Positions 18,846 through 29,044 are shown, counted from the first letter of the stretch. The stretch: DNA of 64,000 bases from Flavobacteriaceae bacterium (GCA_028280265.1 JANQMD010000018.1:18426-82425); one strand, 5' to 3'. A program made the numbers and translations. Notes: generated from the sequence alone by a model not told the origin.

Positions 18846-19676
18846 ATGAGAAAAACACAACTACTTTTATTAATCCTTACCATTCTACTATCTAGCTGTG
18901 CGGTTATTAGACCAGGTGAGGTGGGGATCAAACAAAGACTCGGAAAGTTATCTAACAAGGTTGTGACTGAAGGGACTGTTTTTTACAATCCAATCACCTC
19001 AAAAATTGTCAAGGAATCCACTCAGACAAAAAATATCAAACTACTCTTAAGATTACCAAGTAAGGAAGGTTTAAGCGTTCAGTCAGAAATTTCAATTTTA
19101 CACAGACTACAGAGTGATAAAGTTGCATCCGTATTAAAGAACTTGGGAAGAGATTATGAATCTGTGATCACAAGTGTATTCAGATCAGCCGCCTCAGATG
19201 TTTGTGCACAATTTTATGCAAAAGACATGCACTCTGGAATGCGAGCTAACATAGAGAATGAAATTCTAAAAAAGATGCAGGTAAACCTAGAGAAGCAAGC
19301 TGATGGAATTGAATTGATTGCCGTGCTGATGAAAAGTATCCGACTACCAGGAGGATTGGCAAGCTCTGTTGAGAGAAAACTACAAGCAGAGCAAGATGCG
19401 TTGAGAATGGAATTTGTTTTAAAGCAAGAAAAATTAGAAGCTCAGAGAAAAATTATCAAAGCAAAAGGTGAAAGAGATGCTCAAATCATTTTATCTGAAG
19501 GTTTAACAGAAGGAATCATTAGAATCAAAGCTATTGATGCATTTAAACAATTATCACTTTCTGACAATGCGAAAGTCATTATAACGGATGGAAAAACACC
19601 TTTATTTGTGAATGACGATAGCAAAAAGAATGAGAAAAAAGGAAAAAACAAAAAGAAAAAAACTACACAGAAATAA
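18846..19676 (+). CDS. SPFH/prohibitin-family lipoprotein
   Basis: Band-7 protein of 276 residues with a lipobox at LLSSC (Cys18) and then the prohibitin-like opening RPGEVGIKQRLGKL. A long charged helix (about 175-225) follows and forms the usual coiled coil, and the protein ends in a very lysine-rich tail (KNEKKGKNKKKKTTQK). Members form membrane rings that organise microdomains or guard proteases. Lipid anchoring instead of an N-terminal helix places it at the periplasmic face. Single gene with its own terminator. Confidence 0.85.
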   Translation: MRKTQLLLLILTILLSSCAVIRPGEVGIKQRLGKLSNKVVTEGTVFYNPITSKIVKESTQTKNIKLLLRLPSKEGLSVQSEISILHRLQSDKVASVLKNLGRDYESVITSVFRSAASDVCAQFYAKDMHSGMRANIENEILKKMQVNLEKQADGIELIAVLMKSIRLPGGLASSVERKLQAEQDALRMEFVLKQEKLEAQRKIIKAKGERDAQIILSEGLTEGIIRIKAIDAFKQLSLSDNAKVIITDGKTPLFVNDDSKKNEKKGKNKKKKTTQK

Positions 19677-19700
19677 GACATTCTAGTATTTTTTTACAGG

Positions 19701-19723
19701 CCCGATATCTATCGGGTTTTTTT
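19701..19723 (+). terminator. Rho-independent terminator after SPFH gene
   Basis: Stem CCCGAT/ATCGGG around ATCT, followed by seven T. Confidence 0.85.
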
Positions 19724-19837
19724 GTTTTTATGACCTAATATGTGAATCATTGGTGTGTTTTAATTCGTTAAAATAACCCAAAATTTGACGATTTTTCCGT
19801 AAACTTGGCAATCCATTATTAAAAACTAAGTTCAAAA

Positions 19838-22054
19838 ATGAAAAATATATTCATTTTAGCAGCTACACTTCTCTTTCTAAGCTGCCAATCAAATACTACT
19901 TCAACAACCTCTGAAAATACTGGAACCAAAGAAATTACTCTCGAAGAAATCTGGGGTGGTGCATTCTCTACAGACCGTATGAATGCCCTAAATTCTATGA
20001 ATGGTGACTTTTACTCGCTTCTAAATCATGACGATGACGGAAATTCAAGAGTGGATCAATACAGTTACAAAACGCTCGAAAAAGTAGCTACGATTGTAGA
20101 CGGTAAAGATTTAAAAAATTTGGCAAAATTCGAATCTTACAGTTTTAATAACGACGAGACAAAACTGATTTTAGGAATCGATTCCAAAAAAGTATACAGA
20201 TGGTCTTTTAAAGCAACTTACTATGCTTACGATATTGCTTCAAAAAAATTAACGCTTATCGGGAAAGATATTCAAGAACCTACTTTTTCCCCAGACAGTA
20301 AAAAGGTGGCTTACGCCAAAGGCAATAATCTTTACATTAAAAACCTATCTTCTAATGCAGTTACTCAGGTAACGAGAGATGGAAAAACAAATAGCATTAT
20401 CAATGGAACTACTGATTGGGTATACGAAGAAGAGTTTGGCTTTGTAAGAGCTTTTCAATGGAGTCCCGATAGTCGATTTGTTGCTTTTTTACGTTTTGAC
20501 GAATCCAAAGTCCGTGAATTTTCAATGAATGTTACGGGGAATGAATTGTATCCAACTCAGCATGTATTTAAATATCCTAAAGCCGGAGAAGATAACGCAA
20601 AAGTAAGTCTGCATTTATTCAATACACAAAATAGAGTGACCAAAAAAGTAGCACTTGGCAACTATGAGTACATTCCAAGGATTAAGTGGTCAAATGATCC
20701 AAATATTTTAATCGCTACTACGCTAAATCGTCATCAAAATGATTTGAAGCTATATAAAGTAAATGCTTTTAGGACGAGTTTATCATTATTATTAAATGAG
20801 AAAGACGATGCCTATGTTGACATTAATGACAATTTAACTTTCTTAGACGATAACAGTTTTATCTGGACGAGTGAGAAAGATGGTTACAATCATATTTATC
20901 ATTACGATTTTAATGGAAAATTGATCAATCAAATTACCAAAGGAGATTGGGAAGTGACCAACTATTATGGCTACAACGATGCAAAGAAAACCATCTATTA
21001 CCAATCCGTAGAAAATGGTTCTATCAACAGAGGGGTATATAGCATTGGTTTGGATGGAAAGAATAAAAAATTGCTCAGTAACGAAACAGGAAGAAATACA
21101 GCTTCTTTTAGTGACAACTTAAACTATTTCATCAACACGCATTCTACATCCGAAGTCCCTACTATCTATTCTCTCTATTCTGGGGAAGGAGAAATGTTGA
21201 AAGTTATCAAAGACAATGCAAGTTTAAAAGAGAAGCTAGCAGACTACAAAATGAGTCCGAAGGAGTTTTCTACCATCAATATTAATGGAAATGACCTCAA
21301 CATGTGGATGATCAAACCTGCTGATTTTGACGAGGAAAAAAAGTATCCTATGCTCATGTTCCAATATTCAGGACCAGGCTCACAGCAAGTAGCCAATCGT
21401 TGGAATGGTGCTAATGATTATTGGCATCAAATGTTGGCTCAAGAGGGAATGATTGTGGTTTGTATAGACCCTAGAGGAACGGGTTTAAAAGGAAGGGATT
21501 TCAAAAAAGTAACGCAGAAAGAATTGGGGAAATACGAAGTAGAAGATCAAATCGCTGCGGCTAAAAAATTAGCAAAACGCTCTTATATCGATGAAAATAA
21601 CATTGGTATTTGGGGATGGAGCTATGGTGGATTTATGAGTACAAATTGCATCTTAAAAGGGAATGATATTTTCTCTACCGCCATTGCAGTCGCACCAGTA
21701 ACTTCATGGCGTTTTTATGATACTGTCTATACCGAAAGATATATGCAAACTCCGCAAGAAAATGCAAGTGGCTATGACGATAACTCTCCTATTAATTATG
21801 CAGACAAACTAAAAGGAAATTATCTTTTAGTTCACGGTTCTGGAGATGACAATGTACACCAACAAAACACCATGAGAATGGTAAATGCTCTCGTAGAGGC
21901 AAATAAAGATTTCGATCTATTCATCTATCCTGACCGAGCACATGGCATACGAAAAGGAAAAAATACACGATTGCATTTATTCAGAAAAATGACAACATTT
22001 ATTCAAGAGAATTTGAATAAAAGCACGAATGATAAAATCAAAATTAAAGGATAA
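19838..22054 (+). CDS. Dipeptidyl peptidase IV (S9B), lipoprotein
   Basis: Exported serine peptidase removing Xaa-Pro/Ala dipeptides from peptide N-termini. Signal peptide with lipobox FLSC (Cys16), an eight-bladed propeller domain (about 60-480, with the YEEEFGFVRAFQWSPD glutamate pair that binds the peptide N-terminus) and an alpha/beta hydrolase domain. The triad is complete: Ser595 (GWSYGG), Asp670 (GDDNVH) and His702 (DRAHG). It is followed after 21 bp by a POT peptide transporter, so the pair would generate and then import di- and tripeptides. A TAAACTTG box near 19800 may be its -7 element. Confidence 0.95.
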   Translation: MKNIFILAATLLFLSCQSNTTSTTSENTGTKEITLEEIWGGAFSTDRMNALNSMNGDFYSLLNHDDDGNSRVDQYSYKTLEKVATIVDGKDLKNLAKFESYSFNNDETKLILGIDSKKVYRWSFKATYYAYDIASKKLTLIGKDIQEPTFSPDSKKVAYAKGNNLYIKNLSSNAVTQVTRDGKTNSIINGTTDWVYEEEFGFVRAFQWSPDSRFVAFLRFDESKVREFSMNVTGNELYPTQHVFKYPKAGEDNAKVSLHLFNTQNRVTKKVALGNYEYIPRIKWSNDPNILIATTLNRHQNDLKLYKVNAFRTSLSLLLNEKDDAYVDINDNLTFLDDNSFIWTSEKDGYNHIYHYDFNGKLINQITKGDWEVTNYYGYNDAKKTIYYQSVENGSINRGVYSIGLDGKNKKLLSNETGRNTASFSDNLNYFINTHSTSEVPTIYSLYSGEGEMLKVIKDNASLKEKLADYKMSPKEFSTININGNDLNMWMIKPADFDEEKKYPMLMFQYSGPGSQQVANRWNGANDYWHQMLAQEGMIVVCIDPRGTGLKGRDFKKVTQKELGKYEVEDQIAAAKKLAKRSYIDENNIGIWGWSYGGFMSTNCILKGNDIFSTAIAVAPVTSWRFYDTVYTERYMQTPQENASGYDDNSPINYADKLKGNYLLVHGSGDDNVHQQNTMRMVNALVEANKDFDLFIYPDRAHGIRKGKNTRLHLFRKMTTFIQENLNKSTNDKIKIKG

Positions 22055-22075
22055 CAACAATTAATACTAGAATAT

Positions 22076-23653
22076 ATGGAATTTAAATTTGCAGGTTCAA
22101 TGACCAACCAAAAAACTGTACTAGGTCATCCTTCGGGGTTATTTGTACTTTTTTTTACCGAAATGTGGGAACGTTTCTCATACTATGGAATGAGAGCCAT
22201 ATTAGTTTTATTTTTAACAGCTGCTATTCTTGATGAAGGCGGATGGGGATGGGAACGTTCAGAAGCTTTAATTTTATACGCTTGGTATACTGGATTGGTC
22301 TACGTAACCCCAATAATTGGGGGATATATTGCTGACAAATTTATTGGTTTCCGAAAAGCTGTCGTACTTGGAGCAGTTATTATGACTTTAGGTCATGCTT
22401 CTATGGCACTTGAAGCATTGACTGATTCATTCTTCTATGTTGGTCTTGCCTTAATTATAATTGGAAATGGTTTATTCAAACCAAACATTGGATCCATTGT
22501 AGGCCAGTTATACAAAACTCAAGGAAAAGAGAAAGATGCTGGTTACACCATTTTTTACATGGGAGTAAATTCAGGAGCATTTCTAGGTTATGTACTTTGT
22601 GGATATATAGGCGAGACTATTGGATGGCATTATGGTTTTGGCTTAGCAGGTATTTTCATGTTGATAGGAATGTTACAATTTTATTTTGCGCAAAAAATAT
22701 TTGGAGATATTGGAACAAAAACCGAAGCCGTTAATGATAAATCTGAAGTAACAGAAAAAAAAGACGAGACTAGTACTAGCAGCAATTCGCCATCACAATC
22801 CAAAATAAGAAAAGACCGCTTAATCGTTATTGGAGTTTTCTCTTTCTTCACAATTTTCTTCTGGTGGGCATTTGAACAAGCAGGTGGGTCTATGACTATT
22901 TTTGCTGCAGATTATACAAATAGAACCTTAGTTGGTAATGGTGCTTATATTTTTAAAATAGTAAACACATTACTTGTAACTGTACCTTTATTGATTATAA
23001 CCTATGTTCTTTATCTATTATTCAAACAAATCTTTGCTAAATTTCCTTTATCCAATATTTTTCTTGGATTGAGCTTTGTTATCATTTGGGGGTTAGTCAT
23101 TTGGATGCTAAATCGCGATTTTTCATCAGAAGTAACTGAAGTAAAAGCCTCTTGGTTTGGGGGGTTAAACTCATTTTTTATTATTGCTTTTGCTCCGTTA
23201 TTTTCTAAACTTTGGGAAAGTAAATTTAACCCAACTGGTCCTGTCAAATTTGCGATCGGACTTATTCTTTTAGGTTTAGGTTTTGCAATCCTGTCTTTTG
23301 GATCCATGGGTATTCCATTAGGTGCTAAAACTGCTTCCGTGAGTATTATATTTTTAATACTAGCCTACCTTTTCCATACTTTAGGGGAGCTTTGTATATC
23401 TCCGGTTGGCCTTTCATATGTTAGTAAACTTGCTCCATTGAAGTTGGTCGGATTAATGTTTGGAATTTGGTATGTCGCTAATTTCATAGCAAATTTTGCT
23501 GCTGGTATTACAGGTAGTTACATAGACCCGATTGTAGATAAATATGGAATGAGTACTTTCTTTTTAATATTTACGGCAATCCCAGTTGGAGCAGGATTGG
23601 TAATGCTAGCTTTAAATAAAACGCTACTCAAAAAAATGCATGGTATCCGATAG
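22076..23653 (+). CDS. POT/PTR2 proton-dependent oligopeptide transporter
   Basis: MFS peptide symporter, 525 residues, with about 14 helices. The proton-coupling motif ExxER is visible as EMWERFSYYGMRAIL (about 29-43), followed by YTGLVYVTPIIGGYIAD and the PTR2 signature FYMGVNSGAFLG (about 161-172). A hydrophilic charged loop (about 215-245, rich in Glu, Lys and Ser) separates the two halves. It is in an operon with dipeptidyl peptidase IV upstream and would import the di/tripeptides that enzyme releases. Confidence 0.94.
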   Translation: MEFKFAGSMTNQKTVLGHPSGLFVLFFTEMWERFSYYGMRAILVLFLTAAILDEGGWGWERSEALILYAWYTGLVYVTPIIGGYIADKFIGFRKAVVLGAVIMTLGHASMALEALTDSFFYVGLALIIIGNGLFKPNIGSIVGQLYKTQGKEKDAGYTIFYMGVNSGAFLGYVLCGYIGETIGWHYGFGLAGIFMLIGMLQFYFAQKIFGDIGTKTEAVNDKSEVTEKKDETSTSSNSPSQSKIRKDRLIVIGVFSFFTIFFWWAFEQAGGSMTIFAADYTNRTLVGNGAYIFKIVNTLLVTVPLLIITYVLYLLFKQIFAKFPLSNIFLGLSFVIIWGLVIWMLNRDFSSEVTEVKASWFGGLNSFFIIAFAPLFSKLWESKFNPTGPVKFAIGLILLGLGFAILSFGSMGIPLGAKTASVSIIFLILAYLFHTLGELCISPVGLSYVSKLAPLKLVGLMFGIWYVANFIANFAAGITGSYIDPIVDKYGMSTFFLIFTAIPVGAGLVMLALNKTLLKKMHGIR

Positions 23654-23675
23654 TATAAAATTCTCTTAAATATTT

Positions 23676-23704
23676 AAGGCACCATTTTTGGTGCCTTCTT
23701 TTTT
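23676..23704 (+). terminator. Rho-independent terminator after the peptide transporter
   Basis: AAGGCACC/GGTGCCTT perfect stem around ATTTTT, then TTCTTTTTT. Confidence 0.9.
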
Positions 23705-23738
23705 GTAAATTTGTTTTATTCATTTCGACAAAGTGATT

Positions 23739-24254
23739 ATGAAAAATATTGTCACCATACTATTATTATTTTTAGCGCTCCAACTAACAGCTCAAGAAAA
23801 AGTCAACTGGGTTTCGTTTGAAGAGGCTATTAAATTGAATAAAAATAATCCAAGGCTCATGTTGATAGATGTCTACACTGATTGGTGTGGGTGGTGCAAG
23901 AAAATGGACAAAACTACCTATGAAAACGATTTTATTGTTAATTACATCAATAAAAACTTTTATGCAGTAAAATTAGATGGTGAGGGCAAAAATGATATTG
24001 TTTATAACGATTACACTTTCAAATTTAAAAGTCAGGGAAGAAGAGGGTATCACGAATTAGCGGCATCGCTATTAAACGGAAAGTTAAGTTATCCTACTAC
24101 AGTTTTCTTGAATGACAAAATGCAGCTTTTAGATCGAGTACCTGGTTACCTGGACACGAAATTAATGGAGCAAATCGTTACCTATTTTGCGACAAAAAAA
24201 TACCAAACTGTAAAATGGGATGACTACATTAAGAATTTTAAAAGTAATTTATAA
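23739..24254 (+). CDS. Periplasmic thioredoxin-like protein
   Basis: Thioredoxin-fold protein of about 171 residues with a signal peptide ending at LTAQ and an active site WCGWCKKM. The cis-proline region is SYPTTVF. The ATG at 23739 is preferred over an in-frame GTG six bases upstream. A TAAATTTG box at 23706-23713 fits a -7 element. Likely a thiol reductase or isomerase of the cell envelope; partner unknown. It is convergent with comEC, with 6 bp between the two stops. Confidence 0.85.
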   Translation: MKNIVTILLLFLALQLTAQEKVNWVSFEEAIKLNKNNPRLMLIDVYTDWCGWCKKMDKTTYENDFIVNYINKNFYAVKLDGEGKNDIVYNDYTFKFKSQGRRGYHELAASLLNGKLSYPTTVFLNDKMQLLDRVPGYLDTKLMEQIVTYFATKKYQTVKWDDYIKNFKSNL

Positions 24255-24260
24255 AATAGA

Positions 24261-26258
24261 TTACTCTAAAATATATGCTCCGTTTTGACCAGTATACCAA
24301 AACGGAGTTTTTGTTTTTAAACAAGTTTGTTCCCAACTCTGAATTTGATTTTTATAATTACTGCCATCGGCTATAATTTGCTTAGGGTTCAAGACATGAA
24401 TCAATCTTTCTAAATTAATTTTTGGAGCATTTCTCAGAAATACAATCGGGTTGTGAATACCGTCAATATTGAATATCCCATGATTGTCTACGATTAAAAA
24501 ATCTTCCCCTTTGAATTGCATATAATTATTATAATCTGTGAATTGAGGAGTTGCCTTTTCCTCTCGAATGAATGATCTTACAGGGTTGCTTATGCTTTCC
24601 CCTTTGTCCTGAAAAAGAATTATTTGATTTGAAGACCTAACTGCATATATCGATTTCCTATACTGGTGAAAGATAAGTAACTGATGCTTATTCTTTAATG
24701 CTATTTTTTCATACAAAAACACACCTTGCATCAATAAAACAGCTGTTAATAGACGCATAAACCTTGATACATTTAACTTTATACAAAATCGCACTCCAGT
24801 AAAAATCAAAATATAGAAAGCAATGAGATTCATCCATGAAAAAGAAATATCCGAAAATAGAAAAGCTTCTTGATTGGAAATCCAGCTCACAAACTGATTC
24901 ATTAATGAGATAATGATTTCATAGAACTCTCCCATGAACTCAGGGAGACTATTCATCAGAGACAATAGTATTACAACAATGCCAGCTACCAATACAATTC
25001 CTAAAAAAGGGACAATCACTAAGTTTGACAGTAAGAATAAACCAGGGAATTGATGAAAATAAAACAAGCTTAGAGGCAAAACAATCAACTGAGCCGCAAT
25101 TGATACTGTGGTTAACTGCCATATCTTTCTTAGGAAAAATAGCTTTGGAGTCCATATATTTTCTAACTTCGGTTGAATTGTTACGATTCCAAAGACAGCT
25201 AAATAACTTAATTGAAAACCCACATCAAACAAGAACATCGGTTTACACAAAAGCAGTAAAAGAAGAGAGAAAATAAGTGATCTTATCACATTATTTTTTT
25301 CATTTCTTATTTGTCCAATTGCCACGATGGAAAACATTGTTACTGCTCTTACTACCGATGCCGACAAACCTGCTAAGATTGCAAAAAACCATAATGCAAT
25401 GACAATAAGAATCGTCTTTACTATTTTCCCATTCCGCAGACGTTCAACAGGTTTTAATATTGAAGAGAGTAACAATAATAGAATTCCTACGTGCAAACCC
25501 GACACTGCTAAAATATGTATGGCTCCTGCTTGAGAATAATCATCCAATAATTCTTTTGAAATGTCTTGTCGTTGTCCCAGTAAGAGTGCATTCATCACGC
25601 CATAAGTATCCTTCGAGAACTTTTCACTTTCTAATGATCTTTGTATTCTCACCCTTACATCGACTACCATTCCCAAAAAGGTTTTTTCACTTTTCAATTG
25701 TAGAAATTGATCGGATGTAGCATAGAGCTGTTTGTAAATATTTTTCCTTTCTAAGTAATTCTTATAATTAAACTGATATGGATTCAAAGCAGGTTGAATA
25801 TTTGTAAAATTAGAGGCTATCAAAATTCGATCATCTATCTTTAAAGAATCCATATCCTCTACCTTTCGAACCTTCAATAAAATGACTCCTCTTGTCTTTT
25901 TTTTATCGATACTCTCCACTCTTGCTTCGTATTGCTGATAGTAATCATTTGACTTTACGATATTTTGAATCTTTAAAACACAAGAATTAGAATTCGACAA
26001 ATATTTTTCATAGTAATCTTCTCTGTTTCTGTCATCCGATAGATAGGTGACGCTGCTACCTAGACCGAGGAAAAATAGAAAGGTAATGATTGAAAACCAC
26101 TTACTTTTTATACGGTGTAGAGCGGCTCCAATACAAAAAAACACAAAAAGAAATACAAATAATAACTCATTCCAAAAACTCAAGTAATACTGAAATAGGA
26201 TTCCAGCAACAAGGGAGATTACAAAATGAGTAGGAAGATAATCTAGTAACTTTTTCAT
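24261..26258 (-). CDS. comEC: ComEC/Rec2 DNA-uptake channel protein
   Basis: Inner-membrane protein of 665 residues needed to pull single-stranded DNA into the cytoplasm in natural transformation. Layout: N-terminal helices, a soluble DUF4131/OB-like domain (about 90-200), the Competence membrane domain beginning at GAIHILAVSGLHVGILLLLLS (motif starts about 247), and a short C-terminal soluble part without the zinc-binding motifs of the beta-lactamase-like domain found in Bacillus ComEC. That reduced C-terminus is usual in Bacteroidota. Located 33 bp after lpxB and transcribed with it. Confidence 0.9.
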   Translation of the reverse strand: MKKLLDYLPTHFVISLVAGILFQYYLSFWNELLFVFLFVFFCIGAALHRIKSKWFSIITFLFFLGLGSSVTYLSDDRNREDYYEKYLSNSNSCVLKIQNIVKSNDYYQQYEARVESIDKKKTRGVILLKVRKVEDMDSLKIDDRILIASNFTNIQPALNPYQFNYKNYLERKNIYKQLYATSDQFLQLKSEKTFLGMVVDVRVRIQRSLESEKFSKDTYGVMNALLLGQRQDISKELLDDYSQAGAIHILAVSGLHVGILLLLLSSILKPVERLRNGKIVKTILIVIALWFFAILAGLSASVVRAVTMFSIVAIGQIRNEKNNVIRSLIFSLLLLLLCKPMFLFDVGFQLSYLAVFGIVTIQPKLENIWTPKLFFLRKIWQLTTVSIAAQLIVLPLSLFYFHQFPGLFLLSNLVIVPFLGIVLVAGIVVILLSLMNSLPEFMGEFYEIIISLMNQFVSWISNQEAFLFSDISFSWMNLIAFYILIFTGVRFCIKLNVSRFMRLLTAVLLMQGVFLYEKIALKNKHQLLIFHQYRKSIYAVRSSNQIILFQDKGESISNPVRSFIREEKATPQFTDYNNYMQFKGEDFLIVDNHGIFNIDGIHNPIVFLRNAPKINLERLIHVLNPKQIIADGSNYKNQIQSWEQTCLKTKTPFWYTGQNGAYILE

Positions 26259-26291
26259 AGCAGTATAAAGTTACTAAATTTTTAAAAACCG

Positions 26292-27401
26292 TTAGCTTAA
26301 AGCCTGAACAATCAATTTTGCGGTATTTTCTGAAGCCCCTTTACCACCCAACCCCTGTTCCAATTCATAATAGTCTTCAAACAACTTCGTTCTTTTTTCC
26401 ACATCTAATATGTTCTTTAATTCTTTAGATAGGTTTTCTTTCGTGAAATCGTGCTGAATCAGTTCTTTTACGACTTGCCTATCCATGATTAAATTGACTA
26501 AAGAAATATATTCTAACGTAATGATTCTTTTAGCTATTTGATAAGAAATATTACTGCCTTTATAGCAAACAACTTGAGGCACTTTAAACAGACCTGTTTC
26601 TAACGTAGCTGTTCCTGAAGTTACCAATGCTGCTGTGGACAAGCTCAGTAAATCATAGGTTTGATTGTTGACAAACGCTACATTTTTATCTCCAATGATC
26701 TCTTTGTAAAATTTGTACTGTTGACTAGGTGCTCCCGCAATCACAAATTGGTAATTCGAAAATTCGTCTACCATAGACAGCATCACATGAAGCATCTTGG
26801 TAATCTCTTGTTTTCTGCTCCCTGGCAGAAGAGCAATAATGGGTTTGTCACCCAATCTATATTGCTCTCTAAAGTTTGCTTCATCTACCAATTCTCGGTC
26901 GGAAATTGCATCGATGAGTGGATGCCCAACAAAATGAACATCGTATTCATACTTCTTATAAAACTCCTTCTCAAAAGGCAAAATCACATACATCTGATCT
27001 ACATCACGCTGAATGCTTTTCACACGACTTGCTCTGGATGCCCATACTTGCGGAGAAATATAATAATGATTGACAAATCCTTTTTCTCGGGCCCACTTGG
27101 CAATTCTTAAATTAAAACCAGAATTGTCTATATAGATAACTACATCTGGCTGGAACTCCTCTATGTCTTTCTTGCAAAAAGAAATCAAACCAAAGATTTT
27201 TCTGAGGTTCATCAACACTTCAACAAAGCCCATAAAAGAACGCTCCTTGTAATGCTTTACCAACGTACCTCCAACAGATTGCATCAAGTCACCTCCCCAA
27301 AAACGAATGTTTGCATTTTCATCCTCTTTGAGTAATGCTTTCATAAGATTAGATCCGTGTAAATCTCCAGAAGCTTCGCCTGCTATGATGTAGTATTTCA
27401 T
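26292..27401 (-). CDS. lpxB: Lipid-A-disaccharide synthase
   Basis: GT19 glycosyltransferase that joins UDP-2,3-diacylglucosamine and lipid X in lipid A synthesis, 369 residues. Motifs: IIAGEASGDLHGSNL (4-18), VVIYIDNSGFNLRIAKWAR, HYYISPQVWASR, HFVGHPLID, LLPGSRKQEI, and VTSGTATLETGLFKVPQVVCYK in the donor-binding half. Clustered with surE and comEC as in other flavobacteria. Confidence 0.96.
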   Translation of the reverse strand: MKYYIIAGEASGDLHGSNLMKALLKEDENANIRFWGGDLMQSVGGTLVKHYKERSFMGFVEVLMNLRKIFGLISFCKKDIEEFQPDVVIYIDNSGFNLRIAKWAREKGFVNHYYISPQVWASRASRVKSIQRDVDQMYVILPFEKEFYKKYEYDVHFVGHPLIDAISDRELVDEANFREQYRLGDKPIIALLPGSRKQEITKMLHVMLSMVDEFSNYQFVIAGAPSQQYKFYKEIIGDKNVAFVNNQTYDLLSLSTAALVTSGTATLETGLFKVPQVVCYKGSNISYQIAKRIITLEYISLVNLIMDRQVVKELIQHDFTKENLSKELKNILDVEKRTKLFEDYYELEQGLGGKGASENTAKLIVQALS

Positions 27402-27423
27402 ATGTGATTATTGTCTCGTCTTA

Positions 27424-27558
27424 CTGTTATTTTGAGTGTATCATACTAAGCTTGCCTTGTTGCCAGCCTGCTGGCTAAGCAGGACAGACAAGCTTGTCGA
27501 AGCAGAATCGAGAGGCGGAATCTGTTCAAAAACTCTCGACTGAGATCGAGGTGACACT
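27424..27558. repeat. Compound dispersed palindromic element
   Basis: Between lpxB and the small membrane-protein gene. It contains GCCAGCCTGCTGGC, CAAGCTTGTCGAAGCAG and the inverted CTCTCGA/TCGAGAG pairs, ending GATCGAGGTGACACTCA. It shares the CGAnnTGACA terminus with other elements. Confidence 0.65.
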
Positions 27559-27562
27559 CAGT

Positions 27563-27874
27563 TTAAATAAATTTTAAAACAAAGGTAACCAAAGCCGTAA
27601 GAATAGTGGCCATTAAAACGCCTCTAGCTCTGTAATCTTGCTTCTTTTTTAGAAAAATGAAAAAAACAAACAAGTTGGGAAGAGCAGCAATAGACAAAAC
27701 AGTTCCGTATAAATTACCTTCTTTGATTAAGGATACTGTCTCTACAAACTCATATTTCGAGAAGAACTCTAAGTACAAGAAGATACCAGCAGTTGTAGAC
27801 AATAGCGATATTAAAAATCCAAAAACGATTTCTTTTTGAATAAACTTTTTAGATGGAGCTTTAAACTTTGACAT
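27563..27874 (-). CDS. Small conserved membrane protein, function unknown
   Basis: 103 residues: a basic N-terminus (KFKAPSKKFIQKE) and three membrane segments (about 17-36, 55-74 and 85-102) joined by a basic KKKQDYRARG loop. No catalytic motif seen. It sits between surE and lpxB on the same strand, a position in which flavobacteria commonly carry a small membrane protein, but nothing here ties it to lipid A. The downstream palindromic element separates it from lpxB. Confidence 0.75.
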   Translation of the reverse strand: MSKFKAPSKKFIQKEIVFGFLISLLSTTAGIFLYLEFFSKYEFVETVSLIKEGNLYGTVLSIAALPNLFVFFIFLKKKQDYRARGVLMATILTALVTFVLKFI

Positions 27875-28245
27875 GAGTAATATTTCTATATCTAAAACTT
27901 TTATCAGTGCTGTTTCGTATTTGTAAGCCTTTAGAAATTTGATTGTTTGATGTTTAGATTGCTTGATTTTTAGACTTCTGGATGGTTAGATTATCAGTTA
28001 AAACAATCATAATTTTATTCAAACTTTTACCATCTACCTGCCGCAAGCAAGACTTTGAAACTTTGCCACTTTATCACTTTGTTACCTCTAACCTTGAGAT
28101 TCTCGCGTCGCTTTCCCTTCGACTCCGCTCAGGGTGACAGCTCCTCAGAATGACATTACTATTTATTTTTCAACTTATCACTCTGATAACTTTGGCACTT
28201 TGAACCTTTTACACTTTACAACTTTATAACTTTCAAGCTAACTCC
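27875..28245. other. Gap with degenerate ACTTTG-type repeats and a palindromic element
   Basis: No gene seen. The stretch is made of loose repeats of an ACTTTGNNA-like unit (clear at 28048-28085 and 28180-28232), surrounding a CCTTCGACTCCGCTCAGGGTGACA element (about 28107-28160). Similar short repeats occur after gcvP and near 14650. Confidence 0.6.
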
Positions 28246-29019
28246 CTACATATCCCAAGAATTCAACTTCTGAATCGTGTGATGCGCAGTTAAATCAAAC
28301 TGAACAGGTACTACAGAAACATAGCCATTCTCCAAAGCCCAGATATCTGTATCCTCACCTTTATCTTTGTTGACAAACTCACCCGAAAGCCAATAATATT
28401 CTTTCCCTAAAGGGCTTTTTCGTTTGTCGAAATCCTCTTTCCAAATTCCATTGGCTTGTCTACATATTTTGATTCCCTTTATCTCTTCTCTCTTTAGCTT
28501 AGGAATGTTTACGTTCAACACAACTCCTTCAGGAATGCCATTTTTTAGAGCACTTAATGTAATCTTTTTTATCAACTCTTTACTCTGCTTAAAATCGGCA
28601 TGATAATTATAATCTAACAATGAGAAACCTATTGCTGGAATACCCTCTATCCCCGCCTCTACTGCAGCACTCATTGTTCCAGAATAAATGACACTGATCG
28701 ATGAATTGGGACCGTGATTGATTCCGGAAACACACAAATCTGGCTTTCTGTTTAAAATCTCATTTACCGCCATTTTTACACAATCTGCTGGGGTTCCAGA
28801 ACAACTATATTCTATTTGAGGGCCATCATCTACTGTAATCGGATTGCAATGCAATACATTATTTACCGTGATTGCATGTCCCATTCCACTTTGTGGTCTG
28901 TCAGGTGCTACCACAACAACATCTCCAATCTTATTCATAATATTGATTAAAGATCGAACACCTGGAGCAGTTATTCCATCGTCATTGGTAACTAAAATTA
29001 AGGGCTTTTTTTGACTCAT
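28246..29019 (-). CDS. surE: 5'/3'-nucleotidase SurE
   Basis: Metal-dependent phosphatase acting on nucleoside monophosphates, 257 residues. The N-terminal metal-binding motif ILVTNDDGITAPG (residues 8-20) and SGINHGPNSS (Asn metal ligand) are intact, as is YSGTMSAAVEA. A housekeeping and stationary-phase gene, clustered with lpxB here. A TACATTTG -7 box lies 18 bp upstream. Confidence 0.96.
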   Translation of the reverse strand: MSQKKPLILVTNDDGITAPGVRSLINIMNKIGDVVVVAPDRPQSGMGHAITVNNVLHCNPITVDDGPQIEYSCSGTPADCVKMAVNEILNRKPDLCVSGINHGPNSSISVIYSGTMSAAVEAGIEGIPAIGFSLLDYNYHADFKQSKELIKKITLSALKNGIPEGVVLNVNIPKLKREEIKGIKICRQANGIWKEDFDKRKSPLGKEYYWLSGEFVNKDKGEDTDIWALENGYVSVVPVQFDLTAHHTIQKLNSWDM

Positions 29020-29036
29020 TTTGTAGTGATTTTACA

Positions 29037-29044
29037 CAAATGTA
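29037..29044 (-). promoter_or_regulatory. -7 box for surE
   Basis: Reads TACATTTG on the minus strand, a full TAnnTTTG match, placing the transcript start about 10 bp before the surE ATG. No matching -33 at standard spacing. Confidence 0.5.
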
